Shown here: one piece after another, positions 1 through 9,649 of the stretch
How positions within the stretch are numbered: the first letter of the stretch is position 1
How the letters are laid out: every line of letters begins with the position of its first letter
Source of the DNA: Doryteuthis pealeii
Taxonomy: Eukaryota; Mollusca; Cephalopoda; Myopsida; Loliginidae
Length of the DNA: 64,000 nt
Assembly: GCA_023376005.1 (NCBI GenBank)
Contig: CM042181.1
Span: 25,599,117 to 25,663,116 of the forward strand
Reading direction: 5' to 3'
Program-made: the position numbers and the translations under genes
Notes under the pieces: generated by a model
Told to the model about the DNA's origin: nothing
The model's input: the letters and a program-made list of their open reading frames with translations, nothing else
The model's database searches: none

Positions 1-13
1 ATATATATATATA

Positions 14-240
14 TGGGCAACATTTTTTCTCTTATGCATGGTGTGTTGAACAAGATGGACATTTCATGTCTGACGAGTTTCTTTTTGATCTTTTCTTAAT
101 AGTACTAGGTATGAAAACTTTAGACTAATCAACAATCAACAGATGCCACCCCGATATTAAGAAGCTGGTTTGAAAACTAGAAAAGATGAAAAAGATTCTC
201 CTCAGACATGAAATGTCCGTCTTGTTCAACACATTATGGA
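14..240. mobile_element. Foldback element between (TA)n tracts
   Basis: GTGTTGAACAAGATGGACAT near 41-60 is mirrored by its reverse complement at about 211-231, and the inner parts (TTTTTGATCTTTTCT / AGAAAAGATGAAAAAG) also pair. Both sides are (TA)n. No coding content and no complete hammerhead core. Confidence 0.6.
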
Positions 241-263
241 TATATATATATATATATATATAT

Positions 264-294
<31 letters not shown>
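236..294. repeat. (TA)n microsatellite
   Basis: Two (TA) runs separated by TGGA; right boundary of the first foldback. Confidence 0.95.
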
Positions 295-301
<7 letters not shown>

Positions 302-454
302 TGTAATTCAATACAAATATACAATCACATAATAGAGCAATATATGTGCATGAGAACAATGTACAGGCTGAGCAGAAGTAATAGAGAAGTCAGCAACATA
401 TAAAAACGAAGGTATTTTGTATTGTATATTAATTACTGATGACTATTACTTCTG

Positions 455-459
<5 letters not shown>

Positions 460-508
<49 letters not shown>
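460..508. repeat. (TA)n microsatellite
   Basis: Uninterrupted TA run of ~48 bp in unremarkable AT-rich sequence. Confidence 0.95.
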
Positions 509-510
<2 letters not shown>

Positions 511-849
511 TGTGGCGGATGATTTTGAAGGCTTTCACAATGCAAGTGTAAAGAAAAATGCGGTAATTAGAATGTTGATTGTCTACCTTTGATTTATTTT
601 CTTAATATTTCGGGATGAAAATCACTCCACCAAAAGATTTCTGAAAGTTTGGAGATTTCTAGAGAGATACTGATTGCTGCCTTAATCAAGCTATTCAGAA
701 TAGTTTGCATTGTGATAGCCTTCAAAACCAACTGCCAATTATAAAACTCTGAAATATATATTGTAAATACGGTTGTAATAATTGTGATAAATAATCTACA
801 TTTAGTAATGTGCATGCTTTTTGATGCAATCCATAATAATCTTTCGTTA

Positions 850-1065
850 CAATTATGGAGAAGCAAGAACGAACTCCTAAGTGACATTCTCTTGTATTCA
901 CCAATACATAGACACACCAGTGAAAGCCGCCAAGTTATAATCTGTATCAATCAGCCCTTTGCAGATTTTGGATGCTGTGCGGAGGACCTGACAGGAGTGA
1001 TAACCGATAGGGATGGTTGACGAGAGAGAGTCATGGGTATCTGTGCTGTCAGTGCGATCTGATGA
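850..1065 (+). pseudogene. Non-LTR retrotransposon C-terminal remnant (RTE-like)
   Basis: The plus strand reads L-W-R-S-K-N-E-L-L-S-D-I-L-L-Y-S-P, then, about 45 residues on, E-D-L-T-G-V-I-T-D-R-D-G-W before a stop and a GATGATGAT tail. This matches the recurrent C-terminal tail of RTE-type reverse transcriptases (W-R-S/A-K-x-E-L, then E-D-L-x-x-x-M-x-D-R-D-G-W). 5'-truncated, as usual for target-primed insertion. The clade is assigned from memory of the motif. Confidence 0.55.
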
Positions 1066-1288
1066 TGATATGATGGTTTATTGAAAATATAAACTAATTT
1101 TTAATTTCTCAAAGGAAGCATTGTCAATTATATAATTTACTTCATATCAATTTCATTTTTTGTTTTCTTAACACAATTTCAATGAATGACAATACAAAAG
1201 TTGCGATAAACAAGTTGTTATATTTGCATATTCATACAGAGAGAAAATAAAATTGCTTCACTCTGAAGTATGATGCTCGGTAGTACAA

Positions 1289-1389
1289 GCTTCTTCTCAG
1301 AAAAAGAACAAAGGGACTTAACTCTCATTTAAGTCTTAACCCTCAAAGCAATAAGAGTTAAGTCCCTTTGTTCTTTTTCTGAGAAGGAA
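1289..1389. repeat. Hairpin, ~33-bp arms
   Basis: CTTCTCAGAAAAAGAACAAA and the following GGGACTTAACTCT are mirrored at about 1354-1387 around a ~28-nt loop. Looks like the terminal part of a small foldback element; no clear target duplication. Confidence 0.7.
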
Positions 1390-1564
1390 CTTGTCAATAA
1401 TGGCAGCCATCTTTGATTCAATGTAATTTTCACGGAGAAAACACGACGCTTTTCCAATCCATTTTAATGCACGTCTTTAACACCAAAATATCATAAAATG
1501 TCTTTTTAATAACAATTAAGTTCATTCCAAATAATGCGCAAGTACAATTTTATAGTAGGAATTT

Positions 1565-1755
1565 AGTTACTTAAAGTTCAAGATTACCATCATCATCCTC
1601 ATCATCATCAAGGTGCACTGACAGCTGACTTTCTCTAGTCTTCCGTCCTTATCGGCCATCACTCTTAGCAAGTCCTCTAGACGATACCCAATGTCCGCAC
1701 TAAGCCGATGAATATGTTTTTTTTTCTGGTCGGACAACACTAGTGTGTCCATGTG
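1565..1755 (-). pseudogene. RTE-like LINE 3' tail, inverted copy
   Basis: Minus-strand reading contains D-I-G-Y-R-L-E-D-L-L-R-V-M-A-D-K-D-G followed by a (GATGAT)n-type tail, the same tail family as at 850-1065 but in the opposite orientation. Only the last ~40 codons remain. Confidence 0.5.
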
Positions 1756-1931
1756 TCAGAGACCGTAGAAGAACGTTGCTTATGTGTTCGTTCTTATTTC
1801 TCCAGCAGTCCTCCGCATCTTAATCGCCTTTGTGGGATGGTTTACGAGATGAGAGGCAAATGGCCGTACAACTGTTATTTTGTAGGATGCTTTTTCCAGG
1901 ATTTGATCAAAACAACACACAGTATCCTTGT

Positions 1932-2000
1932 GTAGTTCCCATCTAAATTTTTTGATAACATTAACAGAATGTTAGCAAAAAATTTAGATGGGAACTACAG
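1932..2000. repeat. Hairpin, ~24-bp arms
   Basis: TGTAGTTCCCATCTAAATTT is mirrored by AAATTTAGATGGGAACTACA with a ~20-nt loop. Too symmetrical and long to be a transcription terminator in an animal; probably a foldback remnant. Confidence 0.7.
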
Positions 2001-2112
2001 AGTCCGTGTAGTGCAACCATACAGTAGTACTGGCACAGCTACTGCTTGGAAGAATTCCCATTTTATTTTATAAGAGATCAGATTTCCGTATAGTCGGTAG
2101 CCTGATAAATTA

Positions 2113-2392
2113 GAAATTAGTGAAATAGATCACTAATTAGAACTGAGCCTAGTCTAGTAGTGATCATCCTAAGTTTAACAGGTTTGAATTCAGAGTTTTC
2201 CTTCTCCTAGACTGATTGCCTAACCAGGGTTAAAGAGCCCAGTCTGCTCTACTATTTACCCATGGCTGGAGTGAATAGTTGGATTCATACCTTTCCCAAG
2301 GACATTAGCACTATGGGAACTGTAGCTTCGTCCAGTATTTGAACTCGGTCCATTTCCTACGACTCTAACCATTACACCACGGCCTCCAACAA
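2113..2392 (-). mobile_element. SINE family A
   Basis: Reverse complement carries the tRNA-like head (GGTGTAATGGTTAGAGTC), a degraded B box and the shared CTAAT...CCTTGGGAAAGG body. Its tail (2113-2170) is shared with the copy at 18335-18612 but not with the 7159 copy, marking a subfamily. Confidence 0.8.
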
Positions 2393-2639
2393 TGTCAATA
2401 CAGAGTTCATTTGGTTTAATCAAAATGGTAACATCTGATTAAATGGCATACCTATGAAATTAGTACACCAGTTCATATAGCTCAGTGGCAATCTAATAAA
2501 TAAAAGGAGTAGTAGATATTCTAATACATTTTTCAAAGTCTCTAGTGTGGAATAATATATCGTAGGATGATATTCACCATTTGTAGAAGAGTATGTTATG
2601 TTAGTAAAATACATTTATTTCTATGTAGAGAGTTAAGTG

Positions 2640-3000
2640 AAGGAGAGCCTTTCTGTGATTGGACATAGCAATCACGTGACATGCCTAGAATTGTTGGTGC
2701 TCATGTTCAATAGACACCTACGGATTAGTTTCATGTCTACCAGAAATTGTCTCTGGAAGGATTGACTCAAATAGAAGATACCAGATATCCTCAATTTCCC
2801 TCACCATCAGACTAACGGGTTTCTCAAACTTGACTATATATAGGAAGGACGTTTATATTGTTAGTCATTGTTTTGTTATTTGATAAACCTTTAGAACTGA
2901 ACTAAGTTTTAATTCATTTATTTATTGTTGTTAACCTTACAATAAATGGTATATCAACACAATAAGTGCAGACTTATGTTGAAGTCGACAAGAGTTATTA
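2640..3000 (+). other. Promoter/LTR-like segment
   Basis: In order: GTGATTGGAC (CCAAT complement), ATCACGTGAC (E-box), GACTATATATAGGAAGG (TATA-like, 2834) and ACAATAAATG (poly(A)-like, 2940). The order is that of an LTR or a small promoter, but no ends or coding partner are visible. Confidence 0.3.
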
Positions 3001-3104
3001 TATGGGGGTTCGTGTACTGTAATACATGCTCTATTTGGAAATTTTTATACGTATGAATCTGTATGTTTAATTGTTAAATAAACTGAAACATATTTTATTA
3101 TAAT

Positions 3105-3760
3105 CAAGATTGTGTGTTTGTCTGTCTGTAACCAAAACTATACCACTATTCAAGTCACAATTCCCTTTGTTATTAATGTCACATACTCCATGATTTTATT
3201 TTTTTTTAAACCTCAATCATTAATAAGATTATTTTACTTTATTAATACTGTTAGCCATATATACCTACTAATAACATGCAAGTGTTTTTATATATACTAC
3301 AAAATAGTATGAATGGGAAGGCTAATTTGCATATTGATGTTAAAAATTGATTTTAATAAATAGTATTAGTATTTTTGATTTTTAATTGTTTGGTTTTATC
3401 TTAATGAATATGAGCAAAAATATCGGGGATAAATCTAAAAAGAAATCCATTAACAAGAAGAAATAACTGTAATTTTCTTCCTATTTTAACTAAATAGTTA
3501 AATTAGGAAAATGTATCAATGAAATATGGGAGTGATTAAAGTTTCACGTGTTCTTTTTTTTTTTATTATACCTGTTTCAAATCTTTTTATCTGCAATTTC
3601 ATTCAGTTTCATTAACCTTTCTAATTTAATATAATATTTTATTACATTAAAACTTAAATAATTGCACCCACAGAGTCCATATATTTGCTAGTACAAATAA
3701 TTTTGAAACCAATCTAGTTCTATTAATTTCAGAACAACTCTTCAAAAATAAAAGTAATCA
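3105..3760 (+). repeat. Duplicated non-coding block, copy 1
   Basis: About 650 bp aligns by eye along its whole length with 11760-12370: CAAGTCACAATTCCCTT, ATTTTAATAAATAGTATTA, AACTAAATAGTTAAATTAGG, GAAAATGTATCAA. No terminal repeats seen; either an old segmental duplication or an unrecognised element. Confidence 0.7.
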
Positions 3761-3861
3761 TCATATGAACAATGAAAATTTGAAAGAAAAGGAGACGTGA
3801 TAACAATGAGTATAATAATAATAATATTTATCTAAAATGTTATTATTCTGACTATAGCAAT

Positions 3862-4060
3862 GGTTCTCAAAGGGGAGGCACTTGGCTCCCGTGTGAGGAA
3901 TTAGCTTGAAGTGGAGGAAGAATTGCAATCATATGCATAAATGGTGAAAATATCATTAGATTCCCAAGTTCAAAATAGGGGATAAATTGATGAATATAGG
4001 GGTCATAAGTGAAGTAATGCGGCGACCTGGGACTCTTGAAAGAACTGAGGTATAATAAAA
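3862..4060 (+). mobile_element. hAT-like left end, truncated
   Basis: AATGGTTCTCAAAGGGGAGG resembles a hAT terminus (CAGTGGTTCTCAAA type). No matching right end was found. Confidence 0.35.
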
Positions 4061-4358
4061 CTAAGTACTATTAAAGAAATTGTATTATTATTTTTAAAAC
4101 AATTCTTTATACTTAAAACTCAAAGAACCCCCCCCCGGCTACTATCTTAAAAAATAGACGATAATATGATATTGTGATCCGTTATTTATAAGGCAATAGT
4201 GATATAGACATAGGGATTCTCCAGTTGGAATTCAAACCGCTTTGAGGGAGCAGCACAAATACCGGCCGCTGGAGTTATAAGGGTTAAAACTAGATATAAT
4301 TTTAATTTCCTTGAACTTAATTAAAAAAAATTGTAATAAGCTTTATTTCCATTTAAAA

Positions 4359-4791
4359 CAGGGGTTCTCAAACTTTCAAGTCCGTAGACCCCTACGAAAA
4401 TTTAATTGACCTATTATGTAATTAATTAATTCTGCACAAACGTTTATGTAAAACTGTTAATTGTAAAATAACCATAAAATAAACAGTAAAATAAGCATAA
4501 CATGTAAAAAAGAAGAAAAAACAAAGAGCTGCAAATATATAATACTAACTTAATAACTTAACAAGGAAGCACATTTCCTAATGTGATGGGTGAATTTTGA
4601 TAAGTTCATGAATATTAGGCTTAAACATTTGAAAATATATTAACATGAGCTTGTGGAATTAATTTCTTCTAATTACTAAGAAAGCTTAGTAGTTTCCATA
4701 GACCCCCTTGTAGACACCTGAATACTTACAGATCCCCTAGATTGTTGTATAGACCCCAGGGGATTTATGTAGACCACTTTGAGAAACCCTG
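4359..4791. mobile_element. hAT-type MITE
   Basis: Ends CAGGGGTTCTCAAACTTT and the complement of CAGGGTTTCTCAAAGTGG, the classic hAT terminal motif. Flanked by ATTTAAAA (4351-4358) and ATTTAAAG (4792-4799), an 8-bp duplication with one mismatch. No transposase ORF. Confidence 0.8.
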
Positions 4792-4913
4792 ATTTAAAGG
4801 AATAGAGTTAAATCCATTTCACTCAGCGATTTTAAAGTGTTGCACTGAAAAAAGCTTGAACATTGATATGACGTTTTGTCTACTTAACAAAAAGGTATGC
4901 GTACACATATACA

Positions 4914-5248
4914 GTGATGCTGATAGCTTTTTAATTTAGTGTGTCCTGGGACACATGTATTTGATTTGAATGAGTCTCCGGGAAATTTAATGGGTCCCAA
5001 CTAAAGTTTCTTAATAAATTGTAGAGTTTAAAAAAAAAAATCTATCAACAACTGAAACCGTCTAACCCCTACCTTGTACCCCATATCGTGTAATTCGTTT
5101 CCAAGAAAATATTGAAATGTGTTTAGAGTTAGGTGGAAATGGTAGGGGAAGAAAAAAAATCTCTGGGACACATGGATACGATTTTTCTGCGTCCTTTTAG
5201 ATTTTTCTGTGTCAGTGACGCAGGACACGTACCTATCAGCATATCTGC
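4914..5248. mobile_element. Foldback/MITE with TGCTGATAG termini
   Basis: TGCTGATAG...GTGTCCTGGGACACATG at the left pairs with GGACACGTACCTATCAGCA at the right. Superfamily not recognised; no confident target duplication. Confidence 0.55.
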
Positions 5249-5507
5249 ATATAGTATAAACGTATATTGATGAAAATCAATTATAAATTGATTCAGATTT
5301 ATAGAAATTGATTATATTATCATTCATATATGTGTGTGCATCTGGATATAGTTTTATATTTAGTCTTACAATAAATAAAAATATGAAAACGTACTACCCC
5401 TGTACTATAAGAGTTGGTACATTTAGTGTATAACATTTTGATGCAAATGCAACGACATTTATGGGACAGGGGTAGTATTATTATGTTCATGGGCCTCTCT
5501 CTCTCTC

Positions 5508-5511
<4 letters not shown>

Positions 5512-5574
<63 letters not shown>
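5512..5574. repeat. (TA)n microsatellite, 5' of a foldback cluster
   Basis: Preceded by (CT)5. Minus-strand I-Y-I-Y open frames come only from this run. Confidence 0.95.
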
Positions 5575-5576
<2 letters not shown>

Positions 5577-5881
5577 AAGCGTGTTGGTAAATCCTCGCGG
5601 TGAGAAAAAACCCAGCAAATAGTTTGATTGTAAAAATATACTACCAAACATCAACCGGGGAGAAAAAAATTTTTGGAAAAAAGAAAAGACCAAGATAGTC
5701 GTACTAACAAAAAATAATCTATTGGTACAGTATTTGGCCAAAAGAAAAAAGAATTTATATGTATATATACGTATATAAGATATATATATATTCATATAAC
5801 CGCTAGGAGAATAAGCTAATAAGTAAAAAGTGCTCAATACCTAAGTAGAGCAAATAATAAAGATAAATCTAATGAGTCAGA

Positions 5882-5925
5882 CGAACCTACTATTAGTTTC
5901 GCTTAATGCTCTTCAGGGCTAAGAT
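5882..5925 (-). ncRNA. Hammerhead-like motif (left arm)
   Basis: Minus strand: stem I AGCC, core CTGAAGA (CUGANGA with N=A), stem II GC-ATTAA-GC, GAAA, stem III ACT-AAT-AGT, H17 = A, then GGTT completing stem I (two G-C, one G-U, one A-U). All invariant core positions are present, but stem II has only two pairs, so stability is doubtful. Confidence 0.5.
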
Positions 5926-5928
5926 CTT

Positions 5929-5966
5929 AGCACTGAAGAGCATTAAGCGAAACTAATAGTAGGTTC
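5929..5966 (+). ncRNA. Hammerhead-like motif (right arm, stem I weakened)
   Basis: CTGAAGA at 5933-5939, stem II GC/GC, GAAA at 5949-5952, 3-bp stem III, cut predicted after 5961. The base before the core is A instead of C, so the first stem I pair (A-G) is lost relative to the left-arm copy. Confidence 0.45.
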
Positions 5967-5986
5967 GTCTGACTCATTAGATTTAT

Positions 5987-5987
<1 letters not shown>

Positions 5988-6041
<54 letters not shown>

Positions 6042-6090
6042 AAGTATAGCTGCACTGATGAAGGTTAAACCCCGAAACGCGCGTCTGTAG

Positions 6091-6141
<51 letters not shown>
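5988..6141. repeat. Two (TA)n tracts bracketing a hammerhead motif
   Basis: TA runs at 5990-6038 and ~6096-6141, with the 57-bp hammerhead-bearing segment between them. Confidence 0.95.
6049..6091 (+). ncRNA. Hammerhead-like motif between (TA)n tracts
   Basis: CTGATGA at 6055-6061, then AGG-TTAAAC-CCC (10.1-11.1 is A-C; two G-C pairs follow), GAAA at 6074-6077, a mini stem III formed by ACG/CGT with a 2-nt loop, and the GTC cleavage triplet at 6083-6085. Stem I pairs CTGCA with TGTAG (five pairs, one wobble). The GAAACGCGCGTC segment is like that of known Penelope-like and schistosome satellite hammerheads. One G-to-A change from a canonical stem II. Confidence 0.55.
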
Positions 6142-6143
<2 letters not shown>

Positions 6144-6144
6144 A

Positions 6145-6360
6145 TAAAAAAGGCTTAAATATCGGCCATGTTAATGGTTATAAATTAATTTCTATAAAAA
6201 ATTCTCGTTTTTGAGAATATCAGCTTCCTCAAACTGCAATACAAATGAGAAATGTATTGCGGCCTGAGAAAACCAAAATTCTCAGATACGAGAATTTCTA
6301 GTTAAAATAAATTTATCACTGCTAAAATTGCCGATATTTAAGCCTTTTCATTATCAATCC
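6145..6360. mobile_element. Imperfect ~210-bp foldback
   Basis: AAAAGGCTTAAATATCGGC near 6149 is mirrored by GCCGATATTTAAGCCTTTT near 6333, with further pairing of TTCTCGTTTTTGAGAAT-type inner arms. Sits directly after a (TA)n tract. Confidence 0.65.
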
Positions 6361-6475
6361 CATAAATGTTGCACTGTATATAATTATCAAATTATTATAC
6401 ACTAAGCTCTCCACGAGGATCACTAATTTTTAATACATCTATATTGAAAATCATTACTAACCACTAACTTATCTG

Positions 6476-6477
<2 letters not shown>

Positions 6478-6522
<45 letters not shown>
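6478..6522. repeat. (TA)n microsatellite
   Basis: Pure TA run between the imperfect foldback and the SINE-interrupted foldback. A further run lies at 6669-6691. Confidence 0.95.
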
Positions 6523-6524
<2 letters not shown>

Positions 6525-6688
6525 GGGAAAGAGTTTCAATGCTGTAGAGTTTGGTAATGAATAATTCTTAATATCCGTTTTGATTGTATAATGTTCCATT
6601 AGAAATAAAATCATGATAAGAGAATAAACTTCTATAAGAAATGATTAGAGGTGTTCTTAGGGTGAAACTATATATATATATATATATA

Positions 6689-7501
6689 TATTAGTGCTTT
6701 AAAAAGACCCACTAAAAGATTCATTATTAAAAAAAAAATGTATATATTTTACAATAGAGGGGGGGGGACAAAAGGAAAAAAACGAGTTTCTAGCTAACTA
6801 GTTTCGATCCTCGATCAACAGAGCTAAATATCAAGGATAATCGATTAAAACAGGTAAAAAAAGAAAAAGAAAAGAACAATTTCTTTTATAGGCTGATAAT
6901 ATTCAAACCAAGTAAGCAACTCTCTTGGTTTGAATATTTTCAGTCTATAATAAAGTCTTCTCCCCCCCCCCTTTTAGGAGAAAAGAAAAGAAATTGTTCT
7001 TTTTTTTTCTTTTTTTACTCGTCCCATTTACTCGTTTTAATCGATTATCCTCGATATTTAGCTCTGTTGAGCAAGGATCGAAACTAGTTAGCAAGAAACT
7101 CATTTGTTTTGCCTTTTGTCCCCCCCCCCTCTATTGTAAAATATATACAATTATTTTAGGAAGCGCGTGGTGTAACGGTTAGAGTCATGGGAAATGGACT
7201 CGTCGCCCCGAGTTCAAATCCTGGACGTGGTAATTGCATTTCACTTAGCGCTAATACCCTTGGGAAAGGTATGAATCCTACTCTCCCTCCAGCAATGGGT
7301 AAATAGCAGGGCAGACTGGGTTCTTTAACCATGGCTAGGTAACCAGTCTAGGAGAAGGAAAACTCTGAATTCAAACCTGTTGAACTCCGCTTAAGAAATT
7401 GACCTTGTGTCGCATCCTTCTCGTGCGGAAGAGTTGGTAAATATATATATACAATTATTTTAATAATGAATCTTTTGGTGCGTCTTTTTAAAGCACTAAT
7501 A
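6689..7501. mobile_element. Large foldback element interrupted by a SINE
   Basis: The left arm (6689-~6925) and right arm (~6930-7501) are reverse complements through TTAGTGCTTTAAAAAG, a G9/C10 run, GATCCTCGAT and an A/G-rich block, with a central hairpin on TTGGTTTGAATATT. The right arm is longer because a SINE (7159-7444) has inserted in it; the left arm preserves the empty site. Confidence 0.85.
7159..7444 (+). mobile_element. tRNA-derived SINE, family A, with 18-bp target duplication
   Basis: Begins GGAAGCGCGTGGTGTAACGG (A box-like GTGGTGTAACGGTTAGAG) and has the B box GTTCAAATCC near 7211, followed by the family body (CTAATACCCTTGGGAAAGG). It is flanked by perfect copies of ATATATACAATTATTTTA at 7141-7158 and 7445-7462. 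The most intact family A copy in the window. Confidence 0.9.
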
Positions 7502-7525
7502 AAATTCTGTACACCCAAAATAATT

Positions 7526-7529
<4 letters not shown>

Positions 7530-7563
<34 letters not shown>
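7530..7563. repeat. (TA)n microsatellite
   Basis: Separates two foldback elements. Confidence 0.95.
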
Positions 7564-7565
<2 letters not shown>

Positions 7566-7675
7566 GCGATTTTCAGACCAATTGAAAATTGCATAGACGT
7601 TCATCAGACCAAGAACCCTTGATCTGAGGAACGTCTATGCAATTTTCAATTGGTCTGAAAATCGCATAGGCAAGA
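7562..7675. mobile_element. Foldback adjoining (TA)n
   Basis: ATGCGATTTTCAGACCAATT ... mirrored by AATTGGTCTGAAAATCGCAT, ~46-bp arms with a short loop. Directly after a (TA)n tract. Confidence 0.75.
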
Positions 7676-7679
7676 AATT

Positions 7680-8555
7680 GTCATTTACCAAGCGGTGTTG
7701 ATTTTATGTCCAAGCTATCCTAACTTAGATATACAGGCTTTATCAATGATGTATAGCACTCTTTACTTATAAATATAAAAAAACTATATTATCAATACTA
7801 ATATATATATCACCCATTGAGCAGCCATTGTAATCAGAAAAGAAGTGAATTTGAAAGCGAATTAATTAAAAAAAAAAAGAAATACGTGTGGAGAATTTTC
7901 TAAGGTTTCTAAGAAAGGGAAAGTTTCATCAAACTTAAATTTAAATGGACCTGATTCTTGAAATTCTATTAATAGCAACGATGTTGAGAAGCTAAGTTGT
8001 GGGAATGACCGAAAATCTTATATTTTATGTAATATCAAAAATAATCTCTCTCAAACAAAACTGTAGTGAAAAAAGTTTTGAAAATAAAGTGAAATGTTCA
8101 TACTTCTTCGGTAGTTAAATTAACCAAAAAGTAAAATAAAGAAAACACTATTGACAATTTTTTACCTCGACAGAAGTGATAGAAAAGCAGAGGAGTCAGG
8201 GATTGTTATTAGCTAAAGACGGTGGTAAAGAGAGTTTTCTCCTGACTACTGATTTTGGTGGTGGTGGCAGACAGTGGCTTATTCTCATTCATAGAGTTTA
8301 ATACCAAGAGGAATGAAATATATAGAGGGTGTGGAAATTGATAGATAAGAAGATAAGCGAGGGGTAGGTTGCTTTGTGAGTTAATTGCAAATTACTGCTA
8401 ATTAAAACGATGAAAATTGATTATTTTTCAAACATAATTCAATCTCACAAGTAAGGAATATTTTAGTATTTAATTTTAGTCATTAAATTAAAAAGGAAAA
8501 AAAACCTAAGGGAACCGAAGATTAATTCGTCAGCATTAGTATAATAATAGATATA
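7680..8555. other. AT-rich intergenic DNA
   Basis: No repeat family, RNA gene or coding exon recognised on either strand. Confidence 0.6.
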
Positions 8556-8557
8556 TA

Positions 8558-9045
8558 TAGTGATGTTACTCTCTACTGAGACAATGTCGTCTCCGATGGT
8601 TGGGTCATGTACGTCGGATGGATGATGGACGAATGCCGAAAGACGTCCTCTATGGAGAGCTTACGTCTGGTAAAAGACAGATTGGTTGCCCCCAGCTGCG
8701 ATTTAAGGATGTCTGCAAAAATGATCTCAGGTGGCTTTGATTCAGCTGGGAAAATTTGGCTCAAGACCGCCCTCGGTGGCGGCAGAATCTCCATAGAGGA
8801 CTGTACATGTCAGAAGTCACCCTGATACAACATCATGAAGCTAAGAGGTCCAGAAGAAAGCAACGGCAACAAAGCATCGGAACATCATCATTTACAGGGA
8901 CAACCTACAAATGCAAAATCTGTGGTCGAGAATGTTTTTCAAACATCGGACTTCACAGTCACAGGAGGTGCTGCAACTTCAGGGGAACACAAAAACTTTA
9001 TCATAGTCTTTCGAGACTGAATTGCCAATGATGAATGATGATTCG
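8558..9045 (+). pseudogene. Non-LTR reverse transcriptase C-terminus with C2H2 finger, decayed
   Basis: Fragmented frames read L-R-W-L-G-H-V-R-R-M-D-D-G-R-M-P-K-D-V-L, then Y-G-E-L and L-R-F-K-D-V-C-K, and finally Y-K-C-K-I-C-G-R-E-C with H-S-H-R-R-C-C. This order (RLRWLGHV / GRPxLRFKDVCK-like block, Trp-Arg block, C2H2-like finger) is the usual C-terminal end of one widespread LINE group. Frameshifts and stops show it is dead. The 3' end is a short (ATG)-rich tail near 9040. Confidence 0.65.
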
Positions 9046-9197
9046 ATATAAACCACTATTACTTTTTATATAAAATGTTTACTTTTTATTGTGATAGGCT
9101 GCTCAATAATTTCAGCCCTAATAAATTCATATCCACCGTAAAAATATGTATGCATATACATACTTACCTATATGAATACGCAAACACACACTCACCC

Positions 9198-9226
9198 ATG
9201 TGTGTGTGTGTGTGTGTGTGTGTGTA
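9198..9226. repeat. (TG)n microsatellite
   Basis: About 13 TG units; another (TG)n of ~12 units is at 49839-49861. Confidence 0.95.
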
Positions 9227-9649
9227 CGGCCGTGCAAATTAATATTTATATACATTTAGGTAAAACTTGGACACATACATGCAAACATTTGATAGATTTA
9301 TGTATGTGCGTATTCACTCTTGTGTGTGTTGGATTAAACATTTTACAATAAATCATTTTCATCAAATTTATTCTATCTTCAATTTTTATATGCTGTATCA
9401 TCAATAATTAAAGGTTAATACATGGCCAAATTAACAGACGATGATCACATTGAGGATTTTCGGTGAAACATTATGACACTTCTCTTTTCTACAGATTTGG
9501 ATCCTACAAACTTTATCACCCCTCCCCCAATCATATCTCAAACCCACCCTAAAAGGTCGTCAATTTCAGACGATAGAAGAGACAAAAATGCGCTGTGAGA
9601 TCTAAATAAGATTCCTCAAAACAACTTGTAGAACATATTCTGGCATTGG

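Larger units (their letters stand above)
5867..5990. mobile_element. Perfect foldback with two hammerhead-like motifs, abutting (TA)n
   Basis: Arms of about 55 bp (5868-5924 and 5927-5989) form an almost perfect palindrome centred on GCTAAGATCTTAGC. The right end runs straight into a (TA)n tract at 5990. Each arm carries CTGAAGA...GAAA in opposite orientation. Confidence 0.85.

Noticed and set aside
1289..1389. Rho-independent-type terminator
   Set aside because: Arms of ~33 bp with a long loop in an animal genome; it fits a foldback element better.
5459..5837. I-Y-I-Y-I-Y frames over (TA)n, also at 24189-24696, 38446-38736, 47441-47623 and 50220-50423
   Set aside because: Pure by-products of TA microsatellites.
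7600..7675. Hammerhead-like CTGAGGA...GAAA in the foldback at 7562
   Set aside because: No stem II can be formed between the core and GAAA, and stem III is absent.
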